Assembly (NCBI RefSeq): GCF_000801105.2
Contig: NW_026615423.1
Coordinates: 1-64,000 of the forward strand
DNA from: Raphanus sativus
Taxonomy: Eukaryota; Streptophyta; Magnoliopsida; Brassicales; Brassicaceae
Direction of reading: 5' to 3'
DNA length: 64,000 nt
Both the position numbers and the translations under genes were made by a program. The notes beneath the pieces are model-generated. The model did no database searches, was not told the origin of the DNA, and saw only the letters and a program-made list of their open reading frames with translations. Below are positions 60,261 through 64,000 of the stretch, piece after piece (within the stretch, counting starts at the first letter, position 1; every line of letters starts with the position of its first letter).

Positions 60261-63200
60261 GTGCAAGTATTTTCTTATTTAAGGAATGGATCATAGGAAT
60301 CCAAGAGTTAAATGTTTGCATCAGTGTATTATTTTCTTTTTTCAAATGTTAATATAAATTCGTCAAATGTTTCTGGTTTTTAAAATTAGATAAAGTTGCC
60401 ACCTGGTTTATTTTATTTTTGTAACCACCCATATTTCCTATAATTTATTCATTTCTTTAACAGTTTACAAAATTGTTTCAAGGCCATAATTTTTATATTT
60501 TTTTTTGTTCTTTTTTCAAACATTTTAATTCTTTTATATAATAAAAACTATTAAGCAAAACCAGTGAAACATGCAACAATATCTTTAACCTAAGCACCTA
60601 ACAAGCTTTTTACATGAGACACGCTGTACATATTTTGAGTGGGATGCGATAACAAACATTCCAATAATGGGTTTCGTTGAACATGTTGCTTTCCTCAAGT
60701 GGAAACTACTGCTCTTCTCTCTCAACGTCCCACTATCTCTCGCTCCCTGTATATTCTATACACAAACCCATATGCATTATTATTAGCATACCGAAGCTGA
60801 TTTGTTAGAGATGTGATATGTCTGTGGCTTGATCTTATACATACATAATCATATCTTTATGTACACTATAATATTACAAAACATATACGTATATGCTTTT
60901 TATGTCGATAATAATTAAAGCCCACGGCCCACCTTTCAGAGAGATACTCTGTCCAACAAAAAGGCCCACAAAGGACCACCATTATTCTCAATCACCTCGT
61001 GATTTTTGTGTGTAAATCTACAACAAATGCTCCCAGATAAAACAAAACTAAAGAAAACAAAGTAAAATTCTTATTTTCGGCTAATATTATTAGACCTTTA
61101 TACTCTCTCGTTATGCGACATATATAATACGACAAAATGTACTAAAGAAGAGTTATTATTGTATGTAAGATTAAGTAAAAGTACAATCGATACCGTAGGA
61201 AATCATTTATACAAATCTACAAAGACTTATTTGATGTCGAAAACAAATGTAGGCTTTTATTATTCTGTTTCCTTGGAAATTAAAATACAAATTACGTTCA
61301 CACAAGCCGCAATGAGATCGCATGTATATGTTAATATGCCTAGTACATTAACCAAAACATAAATAAAATAATCAATGCTACATCTACCTGATTCTACTTG
61401 CCTATGCTCACATAGTGTGGACGAGTAACAATAAATTCAATTTCTTAGTACATAATTGAATTTCATATGTCATAAATGATGCAGAAAATATTAGCTACTT
61501 GAACTAATAGATCTACGTAGACCATACATGTATAAATTAATATACCCAACTAGTAGTTTGGATTTGATAGTAGTGATTTAAATGCAAATCAAAACTGTGG
61601 ATCTTGTTGGGTAATGGGTAAATATACTCATTCGCCACTGGCATAATATGATATTGCTAAAACGTTGTATATGATACTCAATCATATACAACGTTGTTAT
61701 GTATTTAGGAGATAAGGATTTACAACTAAGCGCATATCCAAAGGTTCTAGATATGTCTAAATTTTTAATTTGCAAATCTTGGAATCGCAATCGAGTCCGA
61801 GATTAACGAACGTGGAAAACATCGGACGGTATCGATAGAATCTCTCTCTGTGAGTTGTCCAAATCTTGTTAAGCTTTCCAAATATCCTCAAGTAGGATTC
61901 GTTTTATGTGATATTTTATCATCACTCAATGTGGGGGCCATGTGAACGGGCTGATAGTGGATAATACTCCTCGATGTCTTCACGGTAGGTAATTTTTATA
62001 TGTTGTAGTTTGTTTTTAATCCTTCCAATACAATTGGATGCGACTCGTGATAGCTAACTAATTTTCTACGTACCTAATGTATCTACAAGAAAATGTTAGA
62101 TCAGCTAACTTTCGAATGACAACAAAATTGGAGTGAAAGCAAAACCAGCAGATGTAATTTTAAAAGTGTCAAAATAGGAAAGCCTTTGTTAAAAAAGGTC
62201 GGAATAGAAACCTTTTTTCTTTGTTCACTAGTCAGAATAGGAAACATAGTACGTAGAAAAATTGACTTATTTGTCAATAAAATCGAATGTTATTAGTAAT
62301 CAATGAAAATTAAACAAACGAAGGGTAAATCACTGTATAGGAGAGGTTAACAAAAAAAAACTGGGGGTTAAATTATTGAGAGGTTAACAAAAAATTCTGA
62401 AGGAGACGACAAAAAAAGGGACAAAGGGAAACACGTTAATGTGCAAATATAGAAAGGAGTCAGGAACTTAGGTACGATGTCCATACGTTTTGCAGTCCAA
62501 AGACTTTCCATTTTTGTAAATCTTTGAAATTAACCCCCCACTTGTTTTCCCAAACATCATTTGACACCGACGACACACACAAAACACTTTCTTTTAAATT
62601 ATGTTTTTGTTTTTGTTGGTACTATTTTGAAACCACACCCAAATACTAGTACGGTCCCATTTGCAATAATTCACGCTAGTTAATGGAGGGACCAACGAAT
62701 TATTCCAACTTTTCAAGTTTTCACCAATATGGGAATCATTTCCTTTTTCACTTTTATTTTGCTTTTAGTTTGCTTCGATGCTTCAGACAAAATAAATAAA
62801 TCAGTGATGGACGGATAATAGGGCCTAACTGAGGTCAAGGCAAAGAGAAACACATGCAGTATGAATGTATGATTCTTTCTTTTTTTTTAAAGTGGTGAAA
62901 ATATCTCATCAAGGGTAGTTGGCAGCTAACATGTTTTAAAACGACAAGTTTTAAAATACAACAAATTGCTGAATCTCACTAAAATAGCATGTTTAATATT
63001 CCGTTTCAGAGGAACAAATTTGTTTGTAAAATTTTTAGTATGGAATAACGGACGAGAAGAGACTTTAACCTAATGATAAAAAGATTTTGCAATACAAAAT
63101 GAAAATATATAGGTTTTGCATTCATTGTCTATGTATCAAAATATTTATATGCTTTGTATAGCAATTAGTTCGTATATCGTGATTCTGTGCATGCTATTTG

Positions 63201-64000
63201 TTTGTAATATTATTAGTATGGAATAACGGACGAGAAGAGACTTAAATCTAATGATAAAAAGATCTTGCAATACAAAATATATAGGTTTTGCATTCATTGT
63301 CTATGTATCAAAATATTTATATGCTTTGTATAGCAATTAGTTCGTATATCGTGAATCGTGATTCTGTGCATGCTGTGGATTATTATTGATATTATTTTTT
63401 AAATACAATGGCCATGGTCTCATTTTAGGTAATGACCTCCAATAAATTATACTTATATACACCACATCTCTGCTGGGTTAATTGAAATAGAGTTCGACTC
63501 TACAATTCCACCTAGCGTGAGGTTTAAATGGACCAGTCTGGCCTTGGTGAACAAAATGACATTGATGTGTTTTTAACTTTTTATTAGTTTTGACGTAGAC
63601 GAAAACAAAATTAATAGTTAGAATATTATAAACTCGGTGAAGTCATTAACAAGCCAATATATCATAGAAAATTCGAAGGACCACGTAAACAACTTGAGCG
63701 ATTATAAAAGCAACAAATTGAGTGTCATCGAAGGCAAGATCATTCGTGTAATTGGTCAAAAAAGATCCTTTGAGTACTATGAACCACGTTAAACTAAACA
63801 AAAATTATCGGTTTGAATGGATCCGTCATTTTGTATTGGCGGTAATGAAGCCTTCAAATTTTCAATTTTCACCAATCAAAAAAGTATTTTAAGTTTTCTG
63901 GCCCAAAAACCAACAAACTAATAAAGATCCAATTTAAAAAGTACGTAAAGGTGTGCCTGGTTCGAATTTCTTTAATTTATCGGTTTGAAACATAAACCGG
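57518..64000 (-). other. AP2 upstream region, right arm
   Basis: About 6.5 kb without a gene, matching left-arm 4320-12783. It lacks the three left-arm transposons, and each empty site is intact (near 61071, 61758 and 63273). It carries the (ATT)n microsatellite at 60224-60260, the old 180-bp tandem duplication (about 63010-63375) and a private hairpin (61661-61695). The right edge corresponds to position 4320. Confidence 0.6.
61661..61695. repeat. Perfect 15-bp hairpin private to the right arm
   Basis: AACGTTGTATATGAT and ATCATATACAACGTT flank a 5-nt loop ACTCA. At the matching left-arm position (about 7735-7770) only one half is present, followed by unrelated TTGATTTATCATTTATC. Confidence 0.85.

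Larger units (their letters stand above)
38375..64000 (-). repeat. Right arm of giant imperfect inverted repeat
   Basis: Reverse complement of 4320-33794 with scattered substitutions and indels. It carries PLC-X, NAPRT1 and AP2 in inverted orientation. It lacks five transposons found in the left arm and has one of its own (53869-54427). The arm is cut by the window edge; by extrapolation CBSX1 would begin about 150 bp further on, on the plus strand. Confidence 0.97.

Noticed and set aside
1..64000. CRISPR arrays, operons, phage or bacterial defence systems
   Set aside because: The window is plant nuclear DNA with introns and plant transposons. No such structures are present.

Overview
The window is nuclear DNA of a flowering plant, almost certainly a Brassicaceae and probably a Brassica or Raphanus relative. 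Genes have many small introns in AT-rich, transposon-littered intergenic DNA. Six recognisable genes appear in the order RAP2.10-like ERF, CBSX1, APETALA2, NAPRT1, a PLC-X-domain protein and a MAPKKK21-like kinase. From memory this is the order of Arabidopsis At4g36900 to At4g36950. SPATULA, which lies between AP2 and NAPRT1 in Arabidopsis, is not found here. Gene names rest on recalled protein sequences and synteny, not on a search.

The dominant structure is a very large imperfect inverted repeat. The left arm (about 4320-33794) and right arm (about 38375-64000) carry the same AP2, NAPRT1 and PLC-X genes in opposite orientation. They are interrupted by a gap of exactly 100 N (33795-33894) and about 4.5 kb of single-copy DNA holding a frameshifted MAPKKK21-like gene. 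The arms are alike but not identical. They differ by scattered substitutions, short indels, microsatellite lengths and six presence/absence transposon insertions (five in the left arm, one in the right), each with a recognisable empty site in the other arm. Left-arm homology runs to the last base before the gap. The likeliest reading is two allelic or homoeologous contigs joined head-to-head by scaffolding; a real inverted segmental duplication is the alternative. Either way the pairing gives a natural two-haplotype comparison.

Layout: 671-1231 ERF (+); 2077-4170 CBSX1 (-); 4320-12783 long AP2 upstream region with three DNA transposons; 12784-14929 AP2 (+) with a miR172 target site; 14930-27533 gene-free, transposon-rich, where SPATULA would be expected; 27534-30363 NAPRT1 (+); 30579-31265 a long foldback and a decayed partial duplicate of the NAPRT1 3' end; 31370-33614 PLC-X protein (-); gap; 36449-37484 broken MAPKKK (+); then the mirror image: PLC-X (+), foldback and duplicate, NAPRT1 (-), gene-free region, AP2 (-), and AP2 upstream DNA to the window end, which stops about 150 bp short of where a second CBSX1 start should lie.

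The genes are unrelated housekeeping and regulatory loci (floral identity, NAD salvage, plastid redox, stress transcription, kinase signalling), not an operon or a new defence system. The most interesting items are the inverted-repeat architecture, the polymorphic transposons with clean target-site duplications, the foldback beside a NAPRT1 pseudo-duplicate, and locally divergent NAPRT1 introns.
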